DNA of 64,000 nt from positions 124,001-188,000 of the forward strand of contig CAJQUW010009039.1 in the NCBI GenBank assembly GCA_907163375.1, given 5' to 3'. Numbering within the stretch: position 1 is the stretch's first letter; every line of letters starts with the position of its first letter. The stretch is from Prostheceraeus crozeri. Lineage: Eukaryota > Platyhelminthes > Polycladida > Euryleptidae. The position numbers were made by a program, and so were the translations under genes. Below the pieces are notes generated by a model, which made no database searches, was not told the DNA's origin, and worked only from the letters and a program-made list of their open reading frames with translations. Positions 38,001 to 51,100 of this stretch are shown in pieces.

Positions 38001-39857
38001 GGCAGTCGATTCACCCATCCTGCAGAATCACGATATGCACCTATCGAAGGTGAGGGCCTCGCAGTCGCTGATGCCCTCGACAAAGCCAGATATTCTGTTC
38101 TTGGTTGCGACAATCTCATTATTGCAGTCGATCACAAGCCACTGCTCAGGGTCTTCACAGACCGCTCATTGGATGCGACTACCAACCCGTCTTCGTAGCC
38201 TTAAAGAAAAAACTCTGAGATACAAATTTCGCATGGTTCATATATCTGGCGTCAAGCATCGTGCAGCTGACGGAATATCTCGCCACCTAACTGGTCCTTC
38301 AGAGCTTACCGTCCTCCCAGACGACGCCTTGTTATCAGACTAACCAAGGAAATTATGAAGCCACCTACTACCTTTCTTGAGACCATCCGCACTTCAGATG
38401 CCTGCGACAGTATCGACGATGACATCGGAGCGTACGCTTCATCTTCATCACACGCCGCTGCAATCCGCTTCGTTACTTGGGACAGAATTCGCCTCGAAAA
38501 CGCTAGTGAAACCGCGATGCATGAACTATTGGAGCCAATCGAAGTAGGTCTCCCGGAACATTGTCATGAGCTACCCTTCACTCTCGGAGAATATCACTAA
38601 TACAGGAACGATCTCCATTCTACTGAAGATCGAATTGTGATACCAGCGTCTGTCAGGCATAAGATACTTGCCAAACTCCATGCGGCGCATCAAGGCGTCA
38701 CTTCCATGCAATCCCGAGCCGACTCATCCGTCTTCTGGCCGGTGTCATGATTTGCATTTTCCTGTAGGAAAATATATCATAGAATGGATGCGTTATAGAT
38801 TTTCTGACCGGTGCTTTAATATGCGCAGTCTGCAAGACGGAATATGATGATGTCCTCAGATCAAAAACCTAGATTAATCACTGGATCAAAAAACCCAAAA
38901 CCCATTTTAAAACTCGGACCAATCTGCGACTTCATACCAGTACCTCCAGGAAACTACAGACCTCGTTCAATTTGGCGTGAAACTTTGCCCAACCACGAAA
39001 TAGCCCTTCGCAAACGCCACATGAGAGAATGTGAAAAATGATCGGAACACACAAAACGCCTGCCCCAACTCGTCGGCGACCGAGTCAGGATCCAAAACCA
39101 GACAGGACCACACCCCTCCAAATGGGACAAAACTGGTCAAGTCGTAGAGGTACGTCAGTTCGACCAGTACGACAAAGTTGTATCAATGTTGACAGATCAA
39201 CACTGCGCAACCGAAAATTCCTTAGAAAATACCTCCCAGTTCAAAAGCCACAACTGAAGTTCCCTATAAACACGGACTTAAACTACCGACGCAATGATCC
39301 CATCTGCCAACTCGACGAGTCGGATATTCGTGGCGACGTCCTCACTCCGCCTACTCCGACAAACGCAGACAACCAGACCAACGTCGAGCAGCCTCCAACG
39401 CCACTAGGTCACCCTACTTCTCAGTCAAGGGCTCCAGATTCCCGATAGTCTTATTCCTGCGGTTATCATACCTGCCATCGAAATTCGTCGGAAACCAGTC
39501 ACCAGTACGCCTTCAACACCGACCTGTGGCCTGCAATTGCCAGCCTTGAACCCCCAAATTACTGGCAAAACCCGATCCCGTCGCATATTTTCTCCCTTTT
39601 CATTGCATTGATTGTTCCTCTAAAGTAATATTTTCCTTACGTGAAAGACTGGGAGGGAGATGGAGCATACTGTAGTGTATTTGTACGTGCATGCATCATT
39701 TCACTATATGTTATCATCACCATCATTATTGCAGGCATGTCACCGCTTGCTGATCGTGTGCTCATACAGGTGTATGTCCGCATACCTCTCTTTTGTAGGT
39801 ACCCGCGGTCATTGTCAAGTATACCGTTTTGACACACAGACCTCGTTCTCATCTATA
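35023..39857 (+). mobile_element. Ty3/gypsy fossil 1
   Basis: Direct repeats at 35023-35167 and 39711-39857 (about 145 alignable bp, clearly diverged) are read as LTR remains. Between them, in order, are: gag from about 35236 (MPRASCPIPSCSYLTT, later a CNYCGKQGHG knuckle and CDICGTLHHFESVC near 36070); RT from about 36950 (RIVDLQPLNKHATREIHH, DDVLLWVDN); RNase H from about 37890 (CLATDFSKTGIVFW, AVDHKPLL); the zinc-binding start of integrase near 38650 (LHAAHQGVTS); and its C-terminal DNA-binding end near 39060-39250. Most of the integrase core is absent. The copy is badly broken, with a dozen or more breaks, and looks old. Gypsy fossil 2 is related. Confidence 0.85.
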
Positions 39858-40229
39858 TAGGTGCGATTTATATTTGGACACTATGTCACAGCAGAAGTAT
39901 GACAAAAAGTAAATCTAACTTCAACCCTGAAAAGAGGAGAAATCAATTACTCGGTTCTGTATGTGACTCATTGGAGCCAATTGATCGACTGCTAGATAGA
40001 GATGAAATGAAGACGAATAAGTCCATTTGAGTTGCGAGAATATGATAGTGTCCTCAGATCAAAAACCTAGATTAATCGCTGGATCAAAAAACCCAAAACC
40101 TATCTCAAAACTCGGGTGGGTTCTATGTCGTGCAAACCCTGATTCGGCGTGTGTCCGTAACGCGATGATGTGCGGAAGTGACACGTGCACCGTGAAAGGT
40201 GATCAGATCATGAGTATATCATAATTTAT
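39858..40229. other. Spacer with a short duplicated segment
   Basis: About 65 bp at 40045-40105 (GTCCTCAGATCAAAAACCTA and onward) repeats a segment at 38853-38915 inside gypsy fossil 1. No gene is seen. Confidence 0.5.
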
Positions 40230-40475
40230 GGAAAGAGCAGAAAAGGCAATGGTGAGAAGAATGTGTGGTGTGAGGCTGATCGATAGATGCATGAATTAAG
40301 ACCTAAGAAAGAATATGAACTTGGAATGCAATTACGATGAAGTCTGCAAAGAAGAAAGCTGAAGTGCTATGGCCACATTTTGAGAGAAGATGATTGGACA
40401 GAGAGATCTTTTCAGCTTGAGGTCGAAGGCAGAGGGTCAAAGGGAACATCAAGGAAAATGTGGTCACAATTAGAC
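40230..40475 (+). pseudogene. LINE reverse transcriptase tail, fragment 1
   Basis: Across frames the sequence reads AEKAMVRRMCGVRLIDRCMN, then EVCKEE and KCYGHILREDDWTERSF, then GRGSKGTSRKMW. This is the familiar end of the ORF2 of RTE/Jockey-type LINEs (R.MCGV...DR..N..L, LRW.GHV.R, GRP...W). Several frame changes are present, so it is a dead 5'-truncated relic. Confidence 0.65.
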
Positions 40476-40499
40476 TACGCTATTTTCGCTACGACGAAA

Positions 40500-40980
40500 A
40501 GTGGGAGAGTCACATCCACCACGTCGGCACATACCTAACGAACAGACAAAACAATAGTCATTAACGCAATCCCACCACAGTTCACAAATCAGAGCAAACA
40601 CTCGACAGACGCACACGCAGAACACTGGCACAACTCCGCACCAACAAATCACCCTTAAAAGTATGCTTACACAATATAAAACCTTGTCCACTCTTCACCT
40701 CTTTGTCCCCTTTGTAAAACTCAACTGCACAACACAAAACACCTCTTCTCTTGCAACACACACAGACATCGCTTACACCACGGGACATGTGGGTTGTCCC
40801 CGTCAGGTGTGCGGAGCTCATCCGCCGCTGGCAGCGGGCGGTTGGACCGCCCAACACCTGACGGGCTCCTGGACCCCTCCCAATAGCAGAGAGATGGGGT
40901 GGGTTGACACCCCCACGACGAAAAGCTGGAGAGGAAGTAAGCAAGTCACAAGAGGACGAACAGTAAGACTTGATGTTTAG
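40500..40980 (+). pseudogene. LINE tail, fragment 2
   Basis: The sequence reads RTHRRTLAQLRTNKSPLKVC, then CPLCKTQLHNTKHLFSCNTH and a Gly/Pro-rich end. The block TLAQLRT..S.L...LH, followed by a CxxC...HxxxxC knuckle and HLF.C, is the C-terminal end of a CR1/Jockey-type ORF2. It has the same orientation as fragment 1 but belongs to a different LINE type. It is degenerate. Confidence 0.6.
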
Positions 40981-41978
40981 ACCGTTGATTCTCAACCTGA
41001 ATGCCTCGGCACAATGGGACACCAACCATGCATGTTGAGACGCAAATAAAATAAATATAGAAAGAGCATGTTGTGGAAGTCATGAGACAATTTGATCACA
41101 TCTGATTCTAGTCCTTACGGTGTTTATCCCTATGATTGACAAGATGCATTTTTGAATCGAAGCATGACTCAATCTTACTTCTAATGACATTAAGTCTACT
41201 ATATTCACCAGATGAGCGATAACCAACGAAACTTACACATAAAATACCTTCGTATAATAAAGATCTGACCGTGATTTGGAGACCACTATAGATTTGGAGA
41301 AATTCCGGTCTTTGGTGCACACTCAATCAATATTTAACAGCATATTGATGGCTAATTTTATAAATGATTTGTCCCTAGTTCTAAAATCGTTCAACTTCGC
41401 CAGTCAATCATCAGAGACCATTAAGAGGGGAGCCAATGTACGAGTATTACCCAATGCTAAATCAGTTCGAAAAATCAGTTCATCAATAGCGGATAAGGTT
41501 GGGTACAGTTTGTGCTCGCATGTCCCTTAATTTCTAATGTGAATTTCGATGTCAGCGGTTGCAGTCATATTCATTTTGGGACATACCATAATTTCGGACA
41601 GGAAGTGACGCTTATAGGGAAGGAAAGTGGAATCAGTTGTGAAACAAATGGAAAAAAGAAATATAGTCGCTAATTTGAATAAGTAAAATCAATTGTCCAT
41701 TAAAATGATGGAAGTTTATAATTATGTAGAGAAGTGTTTTTTGAAAAACTAAAGATTTTACTACGATTCTACATTTTATTCATTCATAATCATATCAAAT
41801 TTGAGTTAAGAAAATGCGCCTTTTGCACGAAATTACCCCAGGCATTAGGTTGATTCACTCTGTACATGGAAATTTTTTGCGAATCATTCGATAGTTCACT
41901 CTTAATTATCCGAAGAAATTAATTATGCAGAAATCTTCTCATCTCGTGGATGGTTTGCCCATCAGAATCAACTAATTA
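40981..41978. other. Stretch with no recognised feature
   Basis: I see only short chance frames and no repeats or RNA genes. Confidence 0.4.
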
Positions 41979-41994
41979 TTACAATGTATGGTAG

Positions 41995-42212
41995 CCAATG
42001 TCAACTAACCTCCATCCTCCATCCGCATAGCAGTGCTTGACGTTTAATTTATCATGTTCTTCTTTCCAATCTTTAAACAGTTTTTCTTTTTTTTCTTTTT
42101 CTGATTTACTTAGGTATGATAGGTGACGGTCAGCAACTTCATGGATGGCAGATTCAAAGGTGGGTATTTTTCCTTCAATGCTTGAATCGACAAATCCAGT
42201 TCGCAAACTCAT
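41995..42212 (-). CDS. Candidate host exon
   Basis: Read leftward, an open stretch follows a good splice acceptor (TTCTTCGATTTTCAG just before 42212). It encodes MSLRTGFVDSSIEGKIPTFE, a Lys/Glu-rich helix (LSKSEKEKKEKLFKDWKEEH) and HCYADGGWR. GGAGGTTAGT near 41995 could be a donor; otherwise the frame continues 15 bp to a stop at 41979. The composition and the charged helix look like real protein rather than transposon relic. I do not recognise the family. This is one of the few host-gene candidates in the window. Confidence 0.4.
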
Positions 42213-42537
42213 CTGAAAATCGAAGAACAGTTAGAAAAGCTGCTGAAATAGTCAGAGAATAGGAAATTGAATGTCTGTTTATCAACCTTTGCTTTCATTA
42301 CTTATTCAGATTGTCACATAGCACGGATTTTATGAATTTACTGACTAAGATCTTTCCAGATCTATGTAATAATTTATGCAAGAATCAACTAAGTGGTCTT
42401 AAAGTATGCTGAAAGTTGATTTTTTGGCGAAACTTAGGTTCCCATAATTTATTCAAACGTCAATCAAAATACTCATGTTATCTCAACGTCTCAGCGTCTG
42501 AGAGCAATATGATTGTGGGCATTGCAAAAGCTCCATA

Positions 42538-44202
42538 CCGTAAAACGGGGTAACTTGAAAAACTTCGATTAATCAACAGATATCGATTATATTCAGAGGT
42601 GTATTGCACTAAGATTGTATTAGAACGTTCACCTGATAACATACGGATGCACGCGCGCTCACGTAGTCTCTCTATGTCTTGAGTGACGCTCAACCACAGT
42701 TACCGATAGTTCAGTCATCGATCGCACCACACCGTTGTCAGACGACATTTTGGTTATCATGCCCCGTGAATACGTGAAAGGCAACAACAAGAGACTCTAT
42801 CAAACGTACGACGCGAATGATTTAGAGGCTGCTTTGAAAGAAGTGGGTGAAGGTACATCCGTCAGAGAAGCAAGTGCAAAATATGGCATCAGTCTCGCGA
42901 CACTGAGTCGCAAATCACGTGGTTTGCATGACAAGAAACCTGGTGCTTCTCCTGTTCTCGCCGATGCCGAGGAAGAGACCATAGCGAGTACAGTGCAGCA
43001 GGTGACCGCATGGGGTTATGGGTTCTCCAAGAGTGACTTTCGCCTTCTCATCAAGTCTTACTTGGATTCGAATCATCGCAGTGTCTCCCGTTTCAAGAAC
43101 AACTTACCTGGAATCGACTTCGTTAACAGTTTCTGTCGAAGGAGAAACTTTACAATGAGAAAACCTGGTAACATCAAAGTTGCAAGAGCTTCAATTTCAT
43201 CAGATGATATCACAGGATTCTTTGACAACCTTGCAACGGCTGGTGACATCGCCCAGAAAACATGTTTAACTTCGACGAGACTTGTGTTGCAGACGATTCT
43301 GACGATCCAGACGAAATTTTCGAAAGGAATCGAGAAACAGGGGATCATTCCCAAAGGAACATTTTCCCATCATGCTGTCGGAATTATGGCACAAGATGAA
43401 GCTCAAAAATGTTGCTAGCAACTTGATCTCCGGTTTCCGCTGCACGGGCCTCCATCCTTTGAGCGCAGTCGAGCCATTGAAGCGTCTTCCCGGAGGAGCA
43501 GATTTGGCAAGATGTGAGATTGGGAGGAAGTTGGACAATGTTCTCGTCGATTTGCTAAAGAAGAACAGAGGTCAAGGAGACAACCAAGAAAAAAAGAAAA
43601 GGGGGCCGAAGATTCTCCCCGGCCTAGATTTGGCCTCTGAGACTGAAGTTGCTGGACCTTCAGGAATGTGCGCATCTGCTGGACCATCCCAATCTACTGG
43701 CAGTCGAGGAAGATGCCGAGCTGTATTGAGTGAGGACGATGAATCCGACGGGGACAGCGACGAGGAAAATTACTGCTTCTCCTGCCATTGTGATTATGAG
43801 ACCTATACCGGGCCGGATTGGCTGCAGTGTACTCGGTGCCATAATTGGATATGTGGCAAGTGTAACAAGAGGTCAAGAGATATTCATTTTCAATGTGAAG
43901 AGTGCCGTATGTGATTTTTCAAGTTAACCTCACTCTTTCCATGTGTTTTCATTCCATAATCAGTGTTATTTCATTGAAGAATAGTAGTGTTTCAAGTTAC
44001 CCCCTATTATCAAAAAATATATCTTTTGTTTAAACTCGGCCTACGTTTTCATTTGCAAATGTTTTTAAATGGTGAATAGTCTATTTTGTTGATATTGCAT
44101 AACATGCGGTTCATGAGTAGTCTCTTGATTCTGGGTGAATAACTTCTAATATTTTTTTCAACAAATACTAAAATAACTGTTTCAAGTTACCCCGTTTTGC
44201 GG
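42538..44202 (+). mobile_element. Pogo-like transposon with PHD finger, internally deleted
   Basis: The termini CCGTAAAACGGGGTAACTTG (42538) and the inverse CAAGTTACCCCGTTTTGCGG (44202) form about 24-bp inverted repeats, flanked by TA on both sides (42536-42537 and 44203-44204). Extra copies of the TTTCAAGTTACCCC word lie inside the right end (near 43990). The element is 1,665 bp and keeps both ends of a transposase gene but lacks most of its catalytic core, so it is non-autonomous. Confidence 0.85.
42759..43914 (+). pseudogene. Pogo-type transposase remnant with PHD-like finger
   Basis: The likely start is ATG 42759 (MPREYVKGNNKRLYQTYDAN). An HTH_psq follows (AALKEVGEGTSVREASAKYG, ISLATLSRK), then a second helix-turn-helix region (WGYGFSKSDFRLLIKSYLDS). 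The first catalytic block FNFDETCVADDSDDPDE near 43270 is in a shifted frame. The DDE core between it and NLISGFRCTGLHPL (43418 on) is missing. The C-terminus ends in a cysteine-rich zinc finger, CFSCHCD...WLQCTRCHNWICGKC...FQCEEC (about 43780-43912), of the PHD-like kind that several animal pogo lineages carry. It is a deletion derivative with at least one frameshift. Confidence 0.78.
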
Positions 44203-44291
44203 TACTAGATGGTAGTGGTCACACTTGAGAGCTGAAAACAACGATGATGTTTGCCACATCATATGCTTGACTGAGCTCCTATCTTCTAATG

Positions 44292-44664
44292 CGAGGGGCG
44301 CTCCAAAAGTTCTGCACAAAACAATTTTGTTTCAAATTCAGAACTTATATTAAGCCAACAAATCGTCATTTGTGTAGCAAATAGCTTCCTTAAAAACATA
44401 AAACAGTCTCAGAAGACAATATACAGACAATTGCTTTTTTACTACTGCCATCACTTCATTTTTCGTGAATTCTGTCATGATCAAAATGTTAACTGAATTG
44501 TAAAGCTGACAGCTATCTTATAAATCAGCGTAGAAGTACACCGAGTGAATTCTCACCACTAAACATTGTGTGCTGTAGGCATGAAGAGTCAAATTGATCT
44601 ACAACAGATTAATCGATCTGATATTGACATAGATATCTGTGCAGAACTTTTGGAACGCCCCTCG
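44292..44664. mobile_element. Mariner-type MITE
   Basis: The ends CGAGGGGCGCTCCAAAAGTT (44292) and the inverse CGAGGGGCGTTCCAAAAGTT (44664) match over about 27 bp with one difference. GAGGGGCGTTC-type ends are typical of mariner relatives. The 373-bp interior is non-coding. The TA duplication is clear only on the right. Confidence 0.8.
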
Positions 44665-46079
44665 TAGCATTGATTGCAAAAAACTGAAAGCAGCTCTGAT
44701 ACCACTAGGGAGCTACTAGCAAACCCTATAAGTGTTGCCACTCTCGAAAATAGGAAAAATATTTCCGCCACAAAAAATATATCCGATATGAATGCCCCTA
44801 AAACAGATCCACACACTTTGTAGAATGTATTTAAGCCACTGTACACGTATGCATGTGTGCACCCCAGAACAGCACATTCTGGACAATCAAGTATAAAAAT
44901 TTCAGGAAAAACATTTGCTGCTATCCCCGATTACACGATGCAAAATTTGCTGATGATTCTCATATAGATCAACGCATTAGCATCCCTCATTAACTACTAA
45001 ATCCATTAATACATTTCCAGTCTATAAAAGAAACTGCATAACGTTTCGATATTCCGTGGCCAAGTCGCATCATTCCCTCCCCCGTTTAGTTTCTCAAATT
45101 CAGTTACAAGGAAATGTTTCAAAATTTGAGAAAAACAGTAGCAGGATGAATTGAAAAGTGCTTCACTGGCCTAAGGACGTGCCACAAGCACGGACTAAAA
45201 GCGACAGGCATATATATGCACGTATTTCACAGATAGTCAGGAATTTCGTCCTGATCGCAACGAAGTCACGATCGATAATGTCTTCAAAAACACACACGGT
45301 TGGGCCAGTTGAGAAATTTTTAACAACATTTTTGGTGGCAAAAATAAGCTAAAATACGTGAGCAGAGCTAGTATTCCGACAAAAAGCTTATGATCGCCAA
45401 ATGGCGGTTTCTTATTTTGGTAAATGGAAAAATAGAAAAAATAAGTCTCGCTCACTTTCTTTTATGCCGTCAAGTAAGTTTTGAAAAAATGATTTTTGTG
45501 CGCGGACGTTTCGGGTTCAGACCCTTTATATGCGCTTTAAAGGTCAAAAGGAGATGCATACACACTGATTATATACAAATTGACAAAGTAATAATTTAGA
45601 GACCTAAGTATTGCGACCAATCATAAAGCTTGCCGTTCATGTCGATGATTCAATTTCGGACGCTTCACACAACGCAGTATCAACAGAGCTTCCCGCACAT
45701 TTTAGAATCTTCACCTCAAAGTCTTTAATTGAACTAAAATCGCAATCGCTCCGAACATGCACACTCAATGCACTATAATCATCACGATTAATAATTCTAC
45801 AATTATATCTTGGTATCCAGTCTTGAAAGTCCGGGATGTTTTTACGACATAATTGCTTTTACAAACTTAGCAAATGAATACATATGCGATATTATTAATA
45901 TTAAGCCTACAATTAAAGTTATGTGTTAAATAATAATAATCCCCCGAGATCCATAGCATCTACGACTAATAGGCCCTACACCTACTGGAAAAGTAGATTG
46001 AAATTGCAGTCAAATTTTAAATGAAATGGTAAAGCTGGTACCGGCTCATTTGAACAGCACTTCTGATTTGATCACTTAC
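44665..46079. other. Stretch with no recognised feature
   Basis: No supported gene, RNA or repeat. The short frames present have no recognisable sequence. Confidence 0.4.
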
Positions 46080-46280
46080 GCAGCATTTCTTGTGATGATA
46101 ATTTTGTTTTTATCTCGTTGGATGTGGTCGGAATGTATCCCTATTGATAATGCTCTTGAAGTCATTGATAACCTTGCCCAAAGATATTGGCAAAATATCA
46201 ATAACATGGGCATGACTATCAAGGAATTTATCGATTTTGTTCGGTTTGTCTGTACGAATTTATCATCTTCTAAAAAATAA
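46080..46280 (+). pseudogene. Penelope-like RT fragment
   Basis: In two frames the DNA reads FVFISLDVVGMYPY and then CIPIDNALEVIDNLAQRYW, with KEFIDFVRFVCTNLSSS after it. This matches the RT block SLDV..LYPNIP...AL..I and its following helix in Penelope-like elements. One frame change lies between the two parts. No ends are visible. Confidence 0.55.
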
Positions 46281-48149
46281 CTCCGAAAAATCTCTTTTAT
46301 CTCCGAAATTTTCACAATATCTCCGCGGAGGTACTACGAGTATACCTCCGGAGTGGACATTGTTATAACAGTTCCAGCATATCAATGCCAGTTATTGAGC
46401 GAAACTTTTCGGTTACATTTCGGTATATTTTCGGTTACAAATTTCTAGCACTAGCGAAGTATATCACACCTGAGAATTGACACTTGAGTGTCGGAAGAAA
46501 AAGTGGTCGTGAAATGGTAATTTAGTTTTCAAAACATAAATGTCGATAACAACGTCACATACCATCAGGTTAATATCAACGTTATTTAATTACAAAAGTT
46601 CATTGATCACCTCGAATGAATGCCCTAGTATTGCCGCATGTTATCAGAAGAATTAGTTTCCAGTAAAAATCACTTCATTTATACGGACTGACATTATGCA
46701 ATCCGCTTTAAGTCAATGAACTAATCAGATGAAGTGATTGCGAAATAAGACGAGCGAAGTGACAAGAGTTAGATACTTGACTGACATTTGATTGCATTTG
46801 GTGCAGTCGGTGTAGTGTCAATTTTATGTATTATAACTTCCTAGATCAGTGTCTTTTAATCTCCTTTCGTTTTTATCCCCCATCCCATTATTGGATTTTC
46901 TTATAACTATCCCATTTTTTGTCTATTGAATGTCATGAGCAAGACTCGGATTATGTGCCTTTCAATTTCAAAGAAATATGCTTCATACTTTTACAAAATA
47001 TATTAAAAATGTGCTTTATGTCTTTATGCAGTTGTGTAAATGAAAAACTACAATACATGCGTAGTGCAATAATCAACTATATATTCAAATCTAATACATA
47101 TCATATCGATTTAATCAAGCAACAGCATTTTGTAACCCGAAATATGCAACAATAGCTGTGAACAATTACCTCATAGGTTGTCTAAGAATCAGTTTATGGG
47201 AAGAAGATAAACTTCACATCATCAAAGAAACGAATAGAGGTTAATCATGCGCTTGTTACACAATGAGAAATGTGATGCAAATAGCATTGAGAGCATTATA
47301 AGAATAATTTCACGTTTTCTTCGTTGATTTTTTTCATTTAGTTTTAATTCTAAAACGTCTCTGTCAATATAGTAAGGCTCAGTAATATAATATGTAATAT
47401 GTTAGTTATGTTAGTATGTTAATATGTTAGTTATGTATAGTATAGTAATATGTTTTTAGATAAGAAGAAGCATAAAAAAATATGCTGTAAGCATAAATAA
47501 AATCCTAGCTCTAGTCATGAGTCATAGAAAAATCACGTCATTTGAGACATTTCTACTTTAAGAAAACTACAAGGTCTCACATCATTCGAGGTTTGTGTTC
47601 CGCAAGTCATTGTTGAAAATGTGAGCCTTTGGCTTGATGGTTTTAAAGCAAGGCCTTTACAGGGGGACTGTAAGTGCTGCGTCAGCTTTTATACACAAGT
47701 GACCTCGACCGCATCAAGATTTCTGAGTTTTTTTGTAAGGCATTGCGCTGAAACTGCATTCTACCAAGAGCAATGTCGGGGGGGATGAGGGGGAGGAGCT
47801 ACATGTGCATTGCGTTCAGCCGGGATACTGCTCCGTCATTTGCTTGTAAAATCAGCTGTCCTTTTGATTAGGTGCACCGGATTAGAAACCTTTAAATCCG
47901 GCCGGAACCGGATTTACCGTATTTGGAGATTAAAAAAATCTACATCACATTATATAAATTTGTTTTTTCCTAAATAGTACACTGCATGTATAGTAGCAAC
48001 TGAATTGGACGTTTAAAATCCACACTTGCCGCCATCTTCTTGTTCGTGATGGTGCGGCGAACATGACATTGGGCAGTGATTTAGCAGATATCAGCTAAAT
48101 CCATGGTACAGTTAATCTACTTCAGCTTGTCATTCACGATGCCATCTTT
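46281..48149. other. Stretch with no gene; low-complexity patch
   Basis: A TTAGTTATG/AATATG-rich patch lies at 47385-47455, and a small CCTCCGCGGAGG-like palindrome pair near 46320-46355. Nothing else is supported. Confidence 0.4.
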
Positions 48150-51100
48150 TCACAGCGTTCCATTAAAGATTTAACCACCAAGTGCCGACGTATTGCGACA
48201 CATTTCAACTACTAGCAGTTGCCTTTATTGGGAAACGGCAGAAGGGCCTGGGAGGGAGCGATTCTGTTGCAGTCATACCAAATATCACGATTGGCTTGAA
48301 TTTGTTGAGAAATCCCGGGACAATATACTTCTACCTTCACGCGTGCATTCGTCGCAGTGACGCCTTGGTGTGCGGCATGGAGCAATTGTAGAACTTCGGA
48401 GCGTATGGAGGAAGGAATGATTATCCCTTGATCCAGCATAGGCACACCGGTGTTTCCAGTATGGTTTGATGTCATTCGGCAAGTCGTATTTCTTGTTTTT
48501 TTCTTTCTTTTTTGCCCGACATATGCTGAATGGAAAACCGCTATAAAAGGGTACGCTGCTTTAGTCGTAAGAGACGGGGGTTGGTGATTTCATCGAGCAA
48601 GCGATCGCTAAATAGTTTGGTGAGCGGCTTGTGGTCCGTGATGATCAGCAAATTATCGCAGCCTTGTGTGAAATACTTGGTCTGCTTCAAAGACCAGGCA
48701 ATAGCTAGCGCCTCACCCTCCACAGGTGCAGATCTAGATTCTGCTGGCCTCAAAAATCGTGATCCGGGAAGGGTTATCTTCCAACCGTTTCGACAGCATC
48801 CCGGCGCGAGTTTGTGAAAACCAATCCGGACGCAAGAAGGTGCGACGTGTTGGGTCGAAAATCTCAACGCCATCAATAATGGCGTTTACGATGATTCCTC
48901 TTGAGCGTTTGAATGCTATATCGAGTTCTGGTGTCCAATTGGGTTTTGTTTTTTGGGCTCAGCAGAGGTTGAAAGGGAGCCATGACTTCACATAGACGGC
49001 TGTAGTGACCAACTTGGTTGATAAGTCCAAATCAAGATCATATATCGGTAACCTTTGTGGGAGTTTGGAATTCCTCCATTGCACGCATATATTTTTCAAG
49101 AGGCTTGATCTAATTCATCGTAATCCGGAATCCAGCAAAGTCTACTTTTCGTTGGCAGAATTGAAACTTTACTTTGTTGAGGATGATACCACTGCTATCA
49201 AGGAGATCAAGGAAATCGATCATTCACCACTAGTGGACAGTCAAATCCTTGTCCCACACGTTTGTGTCGTCAACGCATTTCCACTTCCGTTCGACATCCG
49301 TGATAATTTCGCCGAATCTTCTAGCATATCCATCACCACGTGCAAGAAAGCCCTGTACCGTTACCGGCAACGGCCCCATGGAGTGATGAAAGCAGTATAA
49401 TGTCGATCTTGATGGCGGATTGGTACCAAATGGTAACCATTCCAGGCATCTGTGACCGACTTCCATGTATCATGAGGGACAGCTTTCTCTTGTTGGAATG
49501 AAGGTTTGATGTGGTGCGTTTCCCGGAGACAGTTGGCGTTTAAAGGTGATAAATCGACGGTGCGTCTCGGAGTGCCATCCCCTTTACGCGCTAACACCAT
49601 TTTGTGGCACTATGAAGATGGTTCACAGATTGGGACTATTTCTAAAACAGCCAAGGAAACTTCGGCGTCAAGTTGCTACGTTACAACTTCCTGCCAATGT
49701 AGGGGAATTGAAGCCGGCGTGTGAGCAGCTTAGGGTTGTGCACTTCCATCAACATGCAGGGAGATGACTGGACCCGTCATACCAGGGAGCGGTTGGTATG
49801 TACAGTGGTTAAAGGTTGATGAGTGAAGCCTTTCTATTAACCATTCCCTCATTCTGAATAGGTATGCTCTATAAATAGGTATATTTTCTTCTGTGCATGG
49901 AAAGGGGAGCTTTTCTGACGGGGAGGCCGCTTCGCTCCGACAGGACAGGGTGTCGAACGGAAGGCCTGGATGAATTTCCCTGATTTTTTAAGAATTCAAC
50001 TCAATTGAACTATGGAACTGTATTGACATAGTCCCAAAACAGCATCGATGTTATTCTTTAATCCATGTAACCGGTTTCAGTTGCTATATATACATGTACA
50101 ATTCAGATTGAAGTGATTTTTATATTATACAATCGCCTAAAACAGGTTTACGCAAAAGCGTATGTATCAAACATACAAAACATATGAATAGCTTCATTAC
50201 TGAATGATTCATTATCTGCCGCCAAAATCATCAAAAATATGTTTAGCACTACATACAACACAAAAAATATTACAATTTACATGCAACTGAAAACTGAAAA
50301 TTTCATTTAATGAAAAATTTCATTAAAAACACATCGAGTCCCTGCACTGTTTATAAAAAGTGTCTGTCGTCATCATTCAGATTCTTAGCTTCCTTCATGG
50401 CTTGCTTTGCACCAAAAACAACATTCACTTTCTTGGCCTCCGCCAACAAGAGTTTGGCCTGTTGTATCTTGACCATTTTTGTGAATCTTTTGGTTTCAGT
50501 TCATTCAACTTTTTCAATTGTTTTAGTACCTATCCGTGCCATATCGTTATGACAATTGCAACAGTCAACAAAGTAACCACCTAGCCTACCGTAGCCACCG
50601 AACATGCAACAGGAATCTGAAACAGAAGCACTGAAAAGGATCATCACATCAATAAAGAGCGCGCGAAATTTTTACTTTGCCATATACATTTTCTAAATAG
50701 CAATAGGAATTTCCAAATTCCAGGATAAGTATCAAAATTCCCTAATTCTTCCCTGATTTTTCCAGATTCCATCAAATTCCCTGATTTTTCCAGGTCTTCC
50801 AGGTCATTCTACACCCTGCAGGATATCCACAGGCGGCGACTTTGTAGTGAACCGAGCATTCTTCGACTTGTCCATTTTTCGGGAAATCCTTAGCAATTAC
50901 ACCAAGTTGGATAAGAGCATCTCTAGACAAATAAAATCGTTCAGTAATAGGAGTAATAACGGCCGCAGTACGTTGGTCGCCGCTGCTACATGTGCCGTGT
51001 AAGCGAAGAAAAATGGCGCCCCAAATATGGATGTCTTCTGTGTTAGCAGCGAATAATCTACTGTTTGCCGGGATAAGATGGCGTTTCTTAAGACCACATC

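Noticed and set aside
45515-45545. A tRNA T-arm-like GGGTTCAGACCC
   Set aside because: No acceptor, D or anticodon stems can be built around it.
49920-49950. A host copy of the Polinton hairpin module (GGAGGCCGCTTCGCTCC)
   Set aside because: It shares only the word CTTCGCTCC and lacks the paired hairpins and outer AATC/GATT stem.
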